Shown here one piece after another: positions 45,214 through 53,986 of a stretch of 64,000 nucleotides of DNA. The DNA lies in NCBI RefSeq assembly GCF_900116135.1, contig NZ_FOZX01000009.1, positions 1 through 64,000 on the forward strand. Reading direction: 5' to 3'. Numbering within the stretch: position 1 is the first letter of the stretch; every line of letters begins with the position of its first letter. The stretch is from Saccharopolyspora flava (GTDB lineage Bacteria > Actinomycetota > Actinomycetes > Mycobacteriales > Pseudonocardiaceae). The position numbers were made by a program, and so were the translations under genes. Below the pieces are notes generated by a model, which saw nothing but the letters and a program-made list of their open reading frames with translations, did no database searches and had not been told where the DNA came from.

Positions 45214-45262
45214 GTCGTCCCCGGCAGCCGCTGCAGCGCAGGCGGTGGCTGCCGGGGACGAC
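45214..45262 (+). terminator. Hairpin terminator after the aminopeptidase
   Basis: Perfect 16-bp stem (45214-45229 with 45247-45262), 17-base loop, no T run. It starts 22 bases after the stop codon. Confidence 0.65.
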
Positions 45263-45395
45263 TGTTCCGCCCGGTCAGCTCACTCCTCAGTCCCACGTCT
45301 GACGGGCCTACACCGATGGATTGATGCGCGATCACGGCTGGGGCAGTTCAATTTCCGGCGTCGGAGTCGTTTCTCGCGCCGGGAGGTGGCGGCCG

Positions 45396-45701
45396 TTGAC
45401 CGGACCGTACCTGCTGCCCGCCCACCTGGACCCCGCGCGGCCCCGGCACAGGACCGGGTTCGCCGTCGAGGTCGACGGCCGCCGGGTCGCCGCGCGTGCC
45501 GGGCAGACCGTCGCCGCCGTGCTGATGTCGCTCGGCGTGACCAGCTGGCGCGGGCCGGACCGCAGACGCGGCCTGTTCTGCGGGATCGGCGTGTGCTCGG
45601 AGTGCCTGCTGGTGGTCAACGGGACTCCGGACGTGCGGGCCTGCCTGCGCGAGGTCGAACCCGGCGACGTCATCAGCACGCGGGAACCGGGGACGCGATG
45701 A
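45396..45701 (+). CDS. [2Fe-2S] ferredoxin-like small subunit (HcnA/SoxA N-terminal type)
   Basis: 101 residues. A Fer2_4 domain with iron-sulfur cysteines in FCGIGVCSEC (~66-75) and Cys in RACL (~87). GGGAGG nine bases before TTG 45396 sets the start. This type forms the small subunit of heteromeric flavin amine oxidases and dehydrogenases (opine oxidase, D-hydroxyproline dehydrogenase, HcnABC). Four-base overlap with the FAD subunit. Confidence 0.85.
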   Translation: MTGPYLLPAHLDPARPRHRTGFAVEVDGRRVAARAGQTVAAVLMSLGVTSWRGPDRRRGLFCGIGVCSECLLVVNGTPDVRACLREVEPGDVISTREPGTR

Positions 45702-46990
45702 GCGTCGTGGTCGTCGGTGCCGGTCCCGCCGGCATGACCGCCGCGCTGCGCGCCGCCCGCGCCGGTGCCGACGTGCTGCTCATCGACCCCGCGCGCTCCC
45801 TGGGCGGGCAGTACCACCTGGCGCCCCCGGTGGAGTTCGGCGTCGCGCCACGTCGTCCCCGCCGCGACCAGCGCGCGTTCGCGGTCCTGGACCAGCAGAT
45901 CCGCACCCACCCGCGCATCCGCCGTCTCGCGGGCACCGTCCGCTCGCTGGACGGGCGCACCGTCCACGTCCACGACGGCGAGACCATGCGGACAGCGCGG
46001 GCCGACGCGCTCGTGCTGGCCACCGGCGCCCACGACCGGGTGCTGCCGTTCCCCGGCTGGGAACTGCCCGGCGTGTTCACCGCCGGGGCCGCGCAGGCGC
46101 TGGCCAAGGGGCAGCGGATCGCCGTGGGCAGCCGGGTGCTGGTCGCCGGGGCGGGGCCGATGCTGCTGCCGGTGACCGAGTCGCTGCTGGAGGTCGGCGC
46201 CGAGGTGGTGGCCGTGCTCGACGCGGGCAGCGCGGGCGCGTGGCTGCGGCGCGCGCCGACTCTGGCCGGGCAGTGGGACAAGCTCGCCGGGTTCGCCGGA
46301 TACCTGCGCAGGCTCGTCGGCAGCACGCAGTTCCGCACGCGCGCGGGCGTGGTGGAAGCGCGCGGCGAGGAACGGGTGCGCGAGGCCGTCGTCGCCAAGC
46401 TCGACGCGCGCTGGCGCCCGGTGCCGGGCACCCGCCGCCGCATCGCCGTCGACGCGATCTGCGTCGCCCACGGCCTGGTGCCCAGGCTCGAACTCGCCCA
46501 CGCCGCGGGCTGCGACCTCCAGAACGGGTTCGTGCGGGTCGACGCCACCCAGCGCACCTCGGTCCCGTGGGTGTTCGCGGCGGGCGAGACCACCGGGATC
46601 GCCGGAGCCCGGGCCGCAGCCGCCGAAGGCGCCGTCGCCGGGCTCGCCGCCGCCGTCGAAGTCGGTGCCGCGACCTGGGGATCGGTCGAAAGACAGCTCC
46701 GCCGAGCGGAACTCGTCGTCCGATGTGGACGCAGGTTCGGCCGCGCGATGGCTTCGGCGACCCGCATCGGCGAGGACTGGAACGCCTGGCTCACCCCGCA
46801 GACCCTGGTGTGCCGCTGCGAGGAGGTGCCCTACCAGGCGTTCCGGGACGGCGTGCAGGGCCGGACCCGGCAGGACGAGGGCGACGCGCGGTCGCTGAAA
46901 CCGTCCTGCCGAGTCGGGGTCGGCCGCTGCCAGGGCCGCATGTGCGGCCGCAACGCCGAGGAGCTCGCCGAGAACCTGCTCAGGGGCTGA
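45698..46990 (+). CDS. FAD/NAD(P)-binding oxidoreductase with BFD-type [2Fe-2S] domain
   Basis: 430 residues. FAD site GAGPAGMTAAL (~7-17), second dinucleotide site VLVAGAGPMLLP (~146-157) and C-terminal BFD-type cluster: VCRCEEVPY (~370) and CRVGVGRCQGRMC (~406-418). Homologues are HcnB/OoxA-like alpha subunits. The usual third (DadA-like oxidase) subunit is not adjacent, so either this pair works alone or the third partner is elsewhere. Its 3' end overlaps the convergent phosphoesterase gene by 11 bases. Confidence 0.85.
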   Translation: MSVVVVGAGPAGMTAALRAARAGADVLLIDPARSLGGQYHLAPPVEFGVAPRRPRRDQRAFAVLDQQIRTHPRIRRLAGTVRSLDGRTVHVHDGETMRTARADALVLATGAHDRVLPFPGWELPGVFTAGAAQALAKGQRIAVGSRVLVAGAGPMLLPVTESLLEVGAEVVAVLDAGSAGAWLRRAPTLAGQWDKLAGFAGYLRRLVGSTQFRTRAGVVEARGEERVREAVVAKLDARWRPVPGTRRRIAVDAICVAHGLVPRLELAHAAGCDLQNGFVRVDATQRTSVPWVFAAGETTGIAGARAAAAEGAVAGLAAAVEVGAATWGSVERQLRRAELVVRCGRRFGRAMASATRIGEDWNAWLTPQTLVCRCEEVPYQAFRDGVQGRTRQDEGDARSLKPSCRVGVGRCQGRMCGRNAEELAENLLRG

Positions 46991-48551
46991 CCGCGCCCGT
47001 CGCCGGGTCCAGCCGCAGCGGCTCCGGGTGCGGGGGAGCGGTGAAGTCGAGCATCCCGGTGATCGGGTTCGCCCTGGTGTCCCAGGAGTTCTCGCCGATC
47101 CGACCCAGGCGCCAGTTGTCCTCGATGAAGCGCAGCACCGAGCCCTGGTCGGTGAGCGTGTGGTCGACGTGGTTCTGCTTGCTGTACGGCGAGATCACCA
47201 GCAGCGGCAGCCGGGGCCCGTAGCCGCAGCGGTCCTGCTGGCCACCCATGACCGGGGTGCCGCCGCAGACGCCGGGCACGTCCTCGGCCGGGTCGGCCGA
47301 ACCGTTGATCTTCGGCGGGGCCACGTGGTCGTACCAGCCGTCGGAGTCGTCGTAGGCGATGACGATCGCCGTCGAAGCCCAGTCCCGGGAGTGCTGGATC
47401 CGGTTGATCTCGTCGACGATGAAGCGCTGCTCGTCCAGCGGATCGGAGTTGCCCGCGTGCCCGTCCTGCGCCTTCGGCGGCTTGAGGTAGCTGACCGCGG
47501 GCAGGTTCCCCGCGTCGAGCGCGTCGTGGAAGTCGCTCATGTCGTACTGGTGGTTGGCCTGATCGGTGTGCCCGATGGCCTGCACCGAGCTCGGCGGCAG
47601 GTGCTTCGGGTTCGCCGTCGACTCGTAGTACTGGAACGGCTCGTGGTGCGGGCTGTAGTCCACCTGGGACTGCCCGCCGACGTTCGGCCGCGCTGCGTCG
47701 CAGACCGCGTGCCCGTCGGACTGGCCGGTCGGCCGGAAACCGCTCTGGAACCAGCCCCAGGTCACCTGGCGGTCGTTGAGCAGATCACCGACGTTGCGGC
47801 CCTGCATCCGGGCCAGGTTGTCGTCGCCGGTGAGGTTGTTGTTGGAGCACTCGTCGAACAGCGGATCCGGGTCCTCGATGAGCGTGCCCACCTGGCGGCG
47901 GTCCGGGGAGGCCACGTTCTCCGCGTCGGCGACCGGCTCGTGGCTGTGCGCGTCGACGGCCTGCGCGCCGTGGGTCTGCCCCGAGACCAGGTTGATCGCG
48001 CCCGGAGTCGACGGCCCGTAGGTCGAGTCGAAGGAGTTGTCGCTCATCGCGTAGTGCTGGGCGTAGTTCCACATCGCGGTGACCGTGTTGCCGTCGAAGT
48101 AGTCCATGACCAGACCCGGCTCGCCGAACAGCACCGGCTGGCCGGTGCAGCGGTCGTGCTCGGTGTGCTCGACGAAGCGGTCCATCTTCCCGTCGTCGAC
48201 GGCCTTCTGCTCCGACGAGTACTTGTGGTCCTGGTCGCAGGTCAGCGCGTGCTCGGGACCGAGTCGTTTCGGCTGGTAGGCGTTGGGGTTGTGGTGCAGC
48301 AGGTCGTCGTTGAGCCCGTTGACCGCCGGGGTTCCCGGGGCCGGTGTGAACGGGGTGCCGTCGGTGTTGGCGGCGTTCGGGTACGTCCCGAAGTAGTGGT
48401 CGAAGGAGATGTTCTCCGGGAAGATCACCACCACGTGCTGGATCGGCGTGGCGGTCTGGGTGACCGGCTGCGCGGCGGGCGTCGCCGAACAGCCCGCCGC
48501 CACCACGCCGGCCAGCCCGAGGGCGGCGAGCTTCAGCGGTTTCGCGGACAC
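46980..48551 (-). CDS. Lipoprotein phosphoesterase/phospholipase C (PF04185-type)
   Basis: 523 residues. Lipoprotein signal with lipobox LAGVVAAGCSAT (Cys ~20). Phosphoesterase family motifs: HVVVIFPENISFDHYFGTYP (~38-57), VLFGEPGLVMDYFDGN and a late metal site IAYDDSDGWYDHV (~381-393). Related to non-haemolytic phospholipase C and acid phosphatases. GTG 48551 is preferred because GGGGAG lies seven bases upstream. It lies 41 bases downstream of the DyP peroxidase gene in the same direction, so probably co-transcribed with efeO and the peroxidase. Confidence 0.87.
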   Translation of the reverse strand: MSAKPLKLAALGLAGVVAAGCSATPAAQPVTQTATPIQHVVVIFPENISFDHYFGTYPNAANTDGTPFTPAPGTPAVNGLNDDLLHHNPNAYQPKRLGPEHALTCDQDHKYSSEQKAVDDGKMDRFVEHTEHDRCTGQPVLFGEPGLVMDYFDGNTVTAMWNYAQHYAMSDNSFDSTYGPSTPGAINLVSGQTHGAQAVDAHSHEPVADAENVASPDRRQVGTLIEDPDPLFDECSNNNLTGDDNLARMQGRNVGDLLNDRQVTWGWFQSGFRPTGQSDGHAVCDAARPNVGGQSQVDYSPHHEPFQYYESTANPKHLPPSSVQAIGHTDQANHQYDMSDFHDALDAGNLPAVSYLKPPKAQDGHAGNSDPLDEQRFIVDEINRIQHSRDWASTAIVIAYDDSDGWYDHVAPPKINGSADPAEDVPGVCGGTPVMGGQQDRCGYGPRLPLLVISPYSKQNHVDHTLTDQGSVLRFIEDNWRLGRIGENSWDTRANPITGMLDFTAPPHPEPLRLDPATGAVSP

Positions 48552-48592
48552 GAGCGTTCTCCCCTCACCGGGTCCGTGCTCAGGACCCGGGT

Positions 48593-49804
48593 TCATAGGT
48601 CGGCCAGCAGGGAGCGGCCGAGGTGATCGGACTCGTCGCGCACCCCGGGCAGCGCGAAGAAGTAGCCGCCGCCGAACGGTGCGATGTAGTCGGTGAGCGG
48701 CTCGTCGACGAGCCGGGTCTGCACCTGCTCGAACTGCCGAGCCGGGTCCTGCTGGAAGCAGGTGAAGACCAGGCCCATGTCGAGGTCACCGACCTCGTCG
48801 ATGCCCCGGTCGTAGTTGTAGCTGCGGCGCAGGATCCGGTGGGCGTCGGTGTCCGGGGTGCGCGGGTTGGCCATGCGGATGTGGCTGGACAGCGGGACCA
48901 CCGCGCCCGCGGGGTCCAGGCGGTAGTCCGGGGCGTCGGCTTCGCGGGAACCGTCCAGCGGGGCGCCGGAATCGCGTCGCCTGCCGAAGATGAGCTCCTG
49001 CTCGTTGACCGAGATCCGGTCCCAGAACTCCACCAGCATGCGGATCAGCCGGATCACCTGGTAGCTGCCGCCGGCCGTCCACTCCGGCTCAGGACGGGCC
49101 CAGACCAGCCGGTCCATCTCGGCGGAGTCGGCGGGATCGGGGTTGGCGGTGCCGTCCTTGAAACCCATCAGGTTGCGCGGTGCCCCGTCGGGGCGCGGGG
49201 GAGAGGTGAACCCGTCCACCCGCCACCGCAGCTGCATCCCGCCCCGGGTGTGCCGGGCGAGGTCGCGCAGCGCGTGCAGGACGGTGTCGGGGTGCTCGGC
49301 GGACAGCTGCAGGCTCAGGTCGCCGTGGCACTGGGCGGAGTCGAGGTCGTCGTTGGGGAACTCCCGCATCGGCGTCAGCGCGGCCGGTTTCCGCGCGGCG
49401 AGACCGAAGCGCTCGTCGAACAGCGACGCGCCCACGCCGACGACGCTGCGCACGCCCCCGGGCGGTTCCGGGCCCAGCACTCCGGAATCCTCCGGCGGTG
49501 CGGTGATCCCCACCGGTGTGGGCGTGCCGCCCGTGGTGAGCCTGCGCAGCCGGTCGGTGAGGGTGCGGAGCAGATCCCGGAGCTCGCCGGGTGTTCCGGC
49601 GATGACGTCGAACGCGGCGATCGCGGTGTGCCTGCTGGGCTCGGGCAGGATGCCGTTCTGGTGCCTGCCGTGGAACACCGGCGCGGCTCCCGCGCTGCTC
49701 GTCGCCTCGTCGGCGCTCGAACCGGTCGACGCGGCGAGAGTGCCCGCCGCGCCCGCCCCGAGCAGCGTGCCGCGCAGGAACCGGCGGCGGTCGAGGGCGC
49801 TCAC
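48593..49804 (-). CDS. Tat-exported DyP-type heme peroxidase (EfeB-like)
   Basis: 403 residues. Twin-arginine signal RRRFLRGTLLGAGAAG (~5-20). DyP signature GXXDG as GFKDGTANP (~208-216), proximal heme His in SSHIRMANP (~303), Arg in late RRSYNY. EfeB-type peroxidases act on heme or ferrous iron in the periplasm or cell envelope. GTG 49804 overlaps the efeO stop by four bases; GTG 49825 is an alternative. Order efeO-efeB without an adjacent efeU permease is notable. Confidence 0.9.
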   Translation of the reverse strand: MSALDRRRFLRGTLLGAGAAGTLAASTGSSADEATSSAGAAPVFHGRHQNGILPEPSRHTAIAAFDVIAGTPGELRDLLRTLTDRLRRLTTGGTPTPVGITAPPEDSGVLGPEPPGGVRSVVGVGASLFDERFGLAARKPAALTPMREFPNDDLDSAQCHGDLSLQLSAEHPDTVLHALRDLARHTRGGMQLRWRVDGFTSPPRPDGAPRNLMGFKDGTANPDPADSAEMDRLVWARPEPEWTAGGSYQVIRLIRMLVEFWDRISVNEQELIFGRRRDSGAPLDGSREADAPDYRLDPAGAVVPLSSHIRMANPRTPDTDAHRILRRSYNYDRGIDEVGDLDMGLVFTCFQQDPARQFEQVQTRLVDEPLTDYIAPFGGGYFFALPGVRDESDHLGRSLLADL

Positions 49805-50895
49805 GGGGTGCGCCTCGGTTCGCACAGCGCCGCGATCGGCGCCAGTCGCTCCAGCGCCTCACCTACGAACCCGTTGAGCCGCTGGCGGTCTCGTCGTGGG
49901 AGCGCGTCCAGCGGCGTGCCCCGGTGGCGGTCCAGCTCGTCGCGGACCCGCTGCAGCGCGGCGTCGGTGGCGGGCAGCTCCGGGTAGCGGCCGACCAGCA
50001 GCGGGCGCAGCACGTCGAGCACCGCGTAGGTGCCGTCGAGGTTGGCGCGGGCGGTCGCCAGGGTGCTGCCGCTGCCCTGGTCGTTGCGGCCGGTGAGCTC
50101 GAACTGCAGCGTGTTCTCCAGGATCTCGTGGGCGCGCAGCCCCAGGTCGAGCGGATCGATCCGCTGCTGCTCGAAGTCCGCGCGCAGCGCCGCGACGTCC
50201 TCGGCCAGCCGGTCGGCGACCGGGCCCAGCTCCCGGGGATCCGCACCGGACCACAGGCCTCGTTCGAGCCGGTGGAAACCGGTGTCCTCGCCGTTGATCG
50301 CCTCGTCGAAGTCGCCGAAGGCCCCGTAGGCGGCGCCGAGCCGTTCGTAGTCCAGGTGCGCGGTCAGCCACCAGTCCCGGGCTTGCGGGGAGCCCGCGCG
50401 CACCGCGCTGCGCAGCCGCTCGGTGTCGGTGACCAGCCCGTCCAGTCCGCCGCGCACGTACTCGCGGTAGCGGCGCAGCGGCTCCAGCAGGTCGTTCTCC
50501 GAGACGGGCAAGGCCGAGGGCATCCGCACGACCGGGCCGGCCACCTGCACGGTCGGTCCCGTGACCGGGTCGTGCGCCTCGGGCAGGCAGCGGAAGGCGT
50601 ACCGGCCACCGCCCAGCACCACCGAGAGGTCGCGCTCGGCGCCCGGCCCCAGCTGATCGACCTCGCCGAACACGACACCGGTCCGCGGATCGACCAGCCG
50701 CGCGGTGGCCGCCAGGTTCCCGGTGTTGCGCAGGTGGAAGACCTGGGCGCCGGGGTGCGGCGCGGTCCAGCCCTCACCGCAGTGCGTCCTCGACACCGCG
50801 ACCGCGGGAACCGGCGCGGGATCGGGAAGTGCCTGGCACGACGCGAGGGTTCCCGCCACGGCCGCGCACGCAGCCACGCGCATCCCCTCGCGCAC
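49801..50895 (-). CDS. efeO: EfeO-like iron-binding lipoprotein
   Basis: 364 residues. Lipobox AGTLASCQAL (Cys ~22). N-terminal cupredoxin-like domain (~40-130) and a C-terminal M75-type helical domain with the HxxE metal motif in HEILENTLQF (~255-264). In EfeUOB systems EfeO supplies iron to EfeU. GTG 50895 is preferred with an AAGGG site ~8 bases upstream; ATG 50883 is an alternative. EfeU is absent nearby. Confidence 0.88.
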   Translation of the reverse strand: MREGMRVAACAAVAGTLASCQALPDPAPVPAVAVSRTHCGEGWTAPHPGAQVFHLRNTGNLAATARLVDPRTGVVFGEVDQLGPGAERDLSVVLGGGRYAFRCLPEAHDPVTGPTVQVAGPVVRMPSALPVSENDLLEPLRRYREYVRGGLDGLVTDTERLRSAVRAGSPQARDWWLTAHLDYERLGAAYGAFGDFDEAINGEDTGFHRLERGLWSGADPRELGPVADRLAEDVAALRADFEQQRIDPLDLGLRAHEILENTLQFELTGRNDQGSGSTLATARANLDGTYAVLDVLRPLLVGRYPELPATDAALQRVRDELDRHRGTPLDALPRRDRQRLNGFVGEALERLAPIAALCEPRRTP

Positions 50896-51097
50896 GATCC
50901 CGCCCTTCGGAGTGACGACCAGCGAAAACCGCTTCCGGCGGCAGGAGATTAGGCCGCTCCCGGCATTCCGACAAGGCTCACCGGGGCCTTTGTCGGGCAA
51001 TCGGACGCAAAGGCGCATTCGCCCCGATTGGCCGTTCTCGCACCGCTGCGCGCTCGCTGCGCGAATCATCCCGAACCGGCGGTGAACTCCGGTGATA

Positions 51098-51135
51098 CGA
51101 ACGGGGAACCCCGCCGTGGCGGGATTCCCCGTTCG
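51098..51135. terminator. Hairpin downstream of the aldehyde dehydrogenase gene
   Basis: 11-bp outer stem (51098-51108 with 51125-51135) with an inner GC stem, located 13 bases past the stop of the minus-strand aldehyde dehydrogenase gene. The rest of the 252-base gap to efeO shows no gene. Confidence 0.7.
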
Positions 51136-51147
51136 CTCGCGCCGCGA

Positions 51148-52707
51148 TCAGGTCTGCGGATAGCGGTGGTGGCCCGGGAAGTTGCCGTAGAGCTGCTCAC
51201 CCGGAGGCCCCTGGGTCACCGCGTGCACCAGGTGCCGGCCGCCGACGAACGCGCCCTTCCACGACGCGCCCCGCCCGCCGAACGGCTCGTCCCGGTCACC
51301 GCGGGAACGCGGCTTGTTGATGCCCACCTTGAACGCCTGCACGTGCTCGGAGAGCTCCGCGGCGAACGCCTCGTCGTCGCAGGAGAGGGTGGCCACCAAG
51401 GCGCCGTTGGAGGCGTTCATCTGCGCGAGGAGCTCGGCCTCGGTGTCGACGACGACGATCGTGTCCACCGGCCCGAACGGCTCCTCGTGCATCAACCGGC
51501 TCGCCCCGGGCGGGGCCAGCAGCGTCACCGGGGCCGCGTACGCCGAGACGTCCTGGCCTTCCAGGTAGTGGCCGTGCGCGCGGTCGCCGTGGTGCAGCGG
51601 GACCGCGCCGTGCCGCAGCGCCTCGGCGACCCGGCCCTCCAGCTCGGTGGCCTTCGCCGCCGAGATCAGCGGGCCGAAGTCGAGCGCGGGCGGCTCGTCG
51701 TTCTCGCCGGCCAGCGGGTGGCCGAAGCGCACCGACTGGACCACCGGCAGGTACGTTGCCAGGAACTTGTCCATCAGCTTGCGCTGCACCACGAACCGCG
51801 GGTAGGCGGTGCAGCGCTGCTTGGCGTACTCGAAGCCCTTGCGCAGGTGTGCGCTCAGCCCGTCCCAGTCGGAGAACTCCCACAGGCCCCAGGTGTTGAG
51901 GCCCTCCTGCTCCAGCATGTGCCGCTTGCCGGTGTCGACCAGCTGCGCGGCGATCTTGCCGCCGTTGGACCGGCCCCCGACGAAGGCGAGCGCACCGACC
52001 TCGGGGGAGCGCACCAGCGGATCGGACAGCGACGAGCCGTCGCCGGAGAGCAGCGTGGCCGGAAGCCCGGCGCGCGCCATCAGCGCGTGGGCGACGGTCA
52101 GCGTGACCGCTCCGCCCTGCGTGGGGGTCTTGGCGATGACCGCGTTGCCGGCGAGCAGCTGCACCAGCTCGGCGTGCACCAGCACGCTCATCGGGTAGTT
52201 CCAGCTGGCGATGTTGCTGACCGGGCCCGGCAGCGGCTGGCGCTTGAACGGGGCGCCCTCCACGTCCTGGTTGAGCATCTGCTCGGTGTTCTCGGCGTAC
52301 CAGCGGACGCCGTCGAGGCAGCGGTCGACGTCGGCGCAGGCGAGCTTCCACGGCTTGCCGATCTCCCAGGCGAGCAGCAGCGCCAGGTCGTCGCGGACCC
52401 CGGCCATCGCCTCCACGGCGGCGAGCACGGCTTCGCGCCGCTCGTCGTAGGTGGTCCGGGCCCACGACACGTGCGCGCGGGACGCGGCGCGCACGGCGTG
52501 CTGGGCGGTGTCGGCGTCGATCTTGGGCAGCTGGGAGAAGATCGTTCCGTCCACCGGGGTCACCTGCGGCGCGGGGGTGCCGACGGCCCGCCAGTCGCCG
52601 TCGATGAGGTTGTGGGGCACGCCGTCGCCGATGGCCTCCGGTACCGCGGCGGTGACGCGCGACAGCACTGCCGAAGCGGTGCGGTGATCGGGAACCCGGA
52701 GTGTCAT
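51148..52707 (-). CDS. NAD(P)-dependent aldehyde dehydrogenase
   Basis: 519 residues. ALDH fold with NPY-type substrate segment SNIASWNYPMSVLVH (~163-177), Glu in MLEQEGLNTWGL (~266) and catalytic Cys in KQRCTAYPR (~303). The usual FTGS glycine motif reads FVGGRSNGGK here. GAGGAGG four bases before ATG 52707 sets the start. Aldehyde substrate unknown; not operonic with neighbours. Confidence 0.88.
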   Translation of the reverse strand: MTLRVPDHRTASAVLSRVTAAVPEAIGDGVPHNLIDGDWRAVGTPAPQVTPVDGTIFSQLPKIDADTAQHAVRAASRAHVSWARTTYDERREAVLAAVEAMAGVRDDLALLLAWEIGKPWKLACADVDRCLDGVRWYAENTEQMLNQDVEGAPFKRQPLPGPVSNIASWNYPMSVLVHAELVQLLAGNAVIAKTPTQGGAVTLTVAHALMARAGLPATLLSGDGSSLSDPLVRSPEVGALAFVGGRSNGGKIAAQLVDTGKRHMLEQEGLNTWGLWEFSDWDGLSAHLRKGFEYAKQRCTAYPRFVVQRKLMDKFLATYLPVVQSVRFGHPLAGENDEPPALDFGPLISAAKATELEGRVAEALRHGAVPLHHGDRAHGHYLEGQDVSAYAAPVTLLAPPGASRLMHEEPFGPVDTIVVVDTEAELLAQMNASNGALVATLSCDDEAFAAELSEHVQAFKVGINKPRSRGDRDEPFGGRGASWKGAFVGGRHLVHAVTQGPPGEQLYGNFPGHHRYPQT

Positions 52708-53037
52708 ACGCCCTCCTCAGAACATGGGGATGGGGTGCCGGGAGGCATAGAACTATGCCACGTCAGGGCGCTCGACGCCTGCTGCAATCGTGCGAATTCG
52801 AACAAAACGTACGTGCGTCTTGTGAACCCGTTCAGGGCTCCTCTCGGCCTCGTGCGCGCGCCGGACTGTGGGAAATCCGGGGAAATCGATTCCCGGAATT
52901 GTTCCGTTGGCGGATACCACGTCTTCGTTCGGCGTGCCGGGAATGGGGGTTACTGGCGGGTATTCGCCAATTCCTCCTGAATCCGGCGCGGAGTTCCTTG
53001 AATGAAGGGGCTTTTCGCGCTCCGAACGGAGGAAAAC
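52708..53037. other. 330-base divergent intergenic region
   Basis: Between the aldehyde dehydrogenase (minus) and the SGNH hydrolase (plus). Lower GC than the genes. Contains a dyad around CCGGGGAA-atcga-TTCCCGG (52877-52896) adjoining GGGAAATCCGG (52870-52880), the latter also found at 26241-26250 in the S9/gtrB promoter region. No gene is supported. Confidence 0.45.
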
Positions 53038-53883
53038 ATGCGCCACGCAAGGTACCTCATCGGTGCGGTGACCGCGTGCACGGTCGCCTCGAGCATGGCC
53101 GCCCCGGCCTTCGCCGCGGATTCCCTCGCGGCGGGTTCGCTCTCCGCCAAGAACTCCGGATCCACGACCTCCGCCGCTGAGAACTACGTCGCCCTGGGCG
53201 ATTCCTACGCCTCGGGAACCGGAACCCGGGACTACTTCGAGGACAGCGGGGACTGCCTGCGAAGCCCCAAGGCCTACCCGCAGTTATGGGCCGACGAGCA
53301 CGGTGCCGCGTCCTTCGAGTTCGCCGCCTGCTCCGGTGCGGTGACCGACGACGTCAACGCCGACCAGCTCGGTGCGCTCAGCGCCGACACGACCCTGGTC
53401 ACCATCTCCATCGGTGGCAACGACATCGGCTTCGTCGACGTCGTCACCCGGTGCGTGGCCGGCACCGACGAGGCCTGCGACGGCGCTGTCAGCGAGGCGA
53501 CCGCCAAGGCCCAGGACGAGCTGCCCGCCAAGCTCGACACGACCTACGCCAACATCCGCGAGGCCGCGCCCAACGCGAAGGTCGTGGTGGTCGGCTACCC
53601 GCGCCTCAACGAGATGGGCGACTGCGGAATCCCGTTCTACACCGAGAACAAGCGGCAGCGGATCAACGAGGGCGCCGACGAGCTCGCCTCGGTGATCTCC
53701 GACCGCGCCTCGGCCGCCGGGTTCTCCTTCGCGGACCCGCGCGAGGCCTTCTCCGGCCACGGCGTGTGCTCCTCCGAGGAGTGGATCAACGGGCCCAGCA
53801 ACCCGATCCAGGAGTCGTTCCACCCCAACGTCGACGGGCACGCCAACGCGTACCTGCCGACCCTGGACTCCGTCACCGGCTGA
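53038..53883 (+). CDS. Secreted SGNH/GDSL lipase-esterase
   Basis: 281 residues. Signal peptide ~1-27 (ending AFA-ADS). SGNH blocks: catalytic Ser in ALGDSYASGTGT (~57-68), Gly/Asn in GGNDIGF (~122-128), and Asp/His in SFHPNVDGHANAY (~259-271). Resembles Streptomyces lipase/phospholipase-type SGNH enzymes with disulfide cysteine pairs (CLRSP, CSGAV, CVAGTDEACDG). GGAGG seven bases before ATG 53038; a preceding in-frame ATG at 53002 would hide the signal peptide. Confidence 0.92.
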   Translation: MRHARYLIGAVTACTVASSMAAPAFAADSLAAGSLSAKNSGSTTSAAENYVALGDSYASGTGTRDYFEDSGDCLRSPKAYPQLWADEHGAASFEFAACSGAVTDDVNADQLGALSADTTLVTISIGGNDIGFVDVVTRCVAGTDEACDGAVSEATAKAQDELPAKLDTTYANIREAAPNAKVVVVGYPRLNEMGDCGIPFYTENKRQRINEGADELASVISDRASAAGFSFADPREAFSGHGVCSSEEWINGPSNPIQESFHPNVDGHANAYLPTLDSVTG

Positions 53884-53903
53884 CACTCCCGGTGGCGGAA
53901 CGA

Positions 53904-53946
53904 GGCGTGCCGCGCGGAGAAATCCCGTCGTTCCGCGCGGCACGCC
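53904..53946. terminator. Hairpin between convergent genes
   Basis: Perfect 15-bp stem (53904-53918 with 53932-53946), 13-base loop, between the SGNH hydrolase and the SDR gene. Works in either direction. Confidence 0.7.
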
Positions 53947-53986
53947 GCACCCGCGTTCCCGGCTCCGGGTCCAGAGGACCCGGGGA

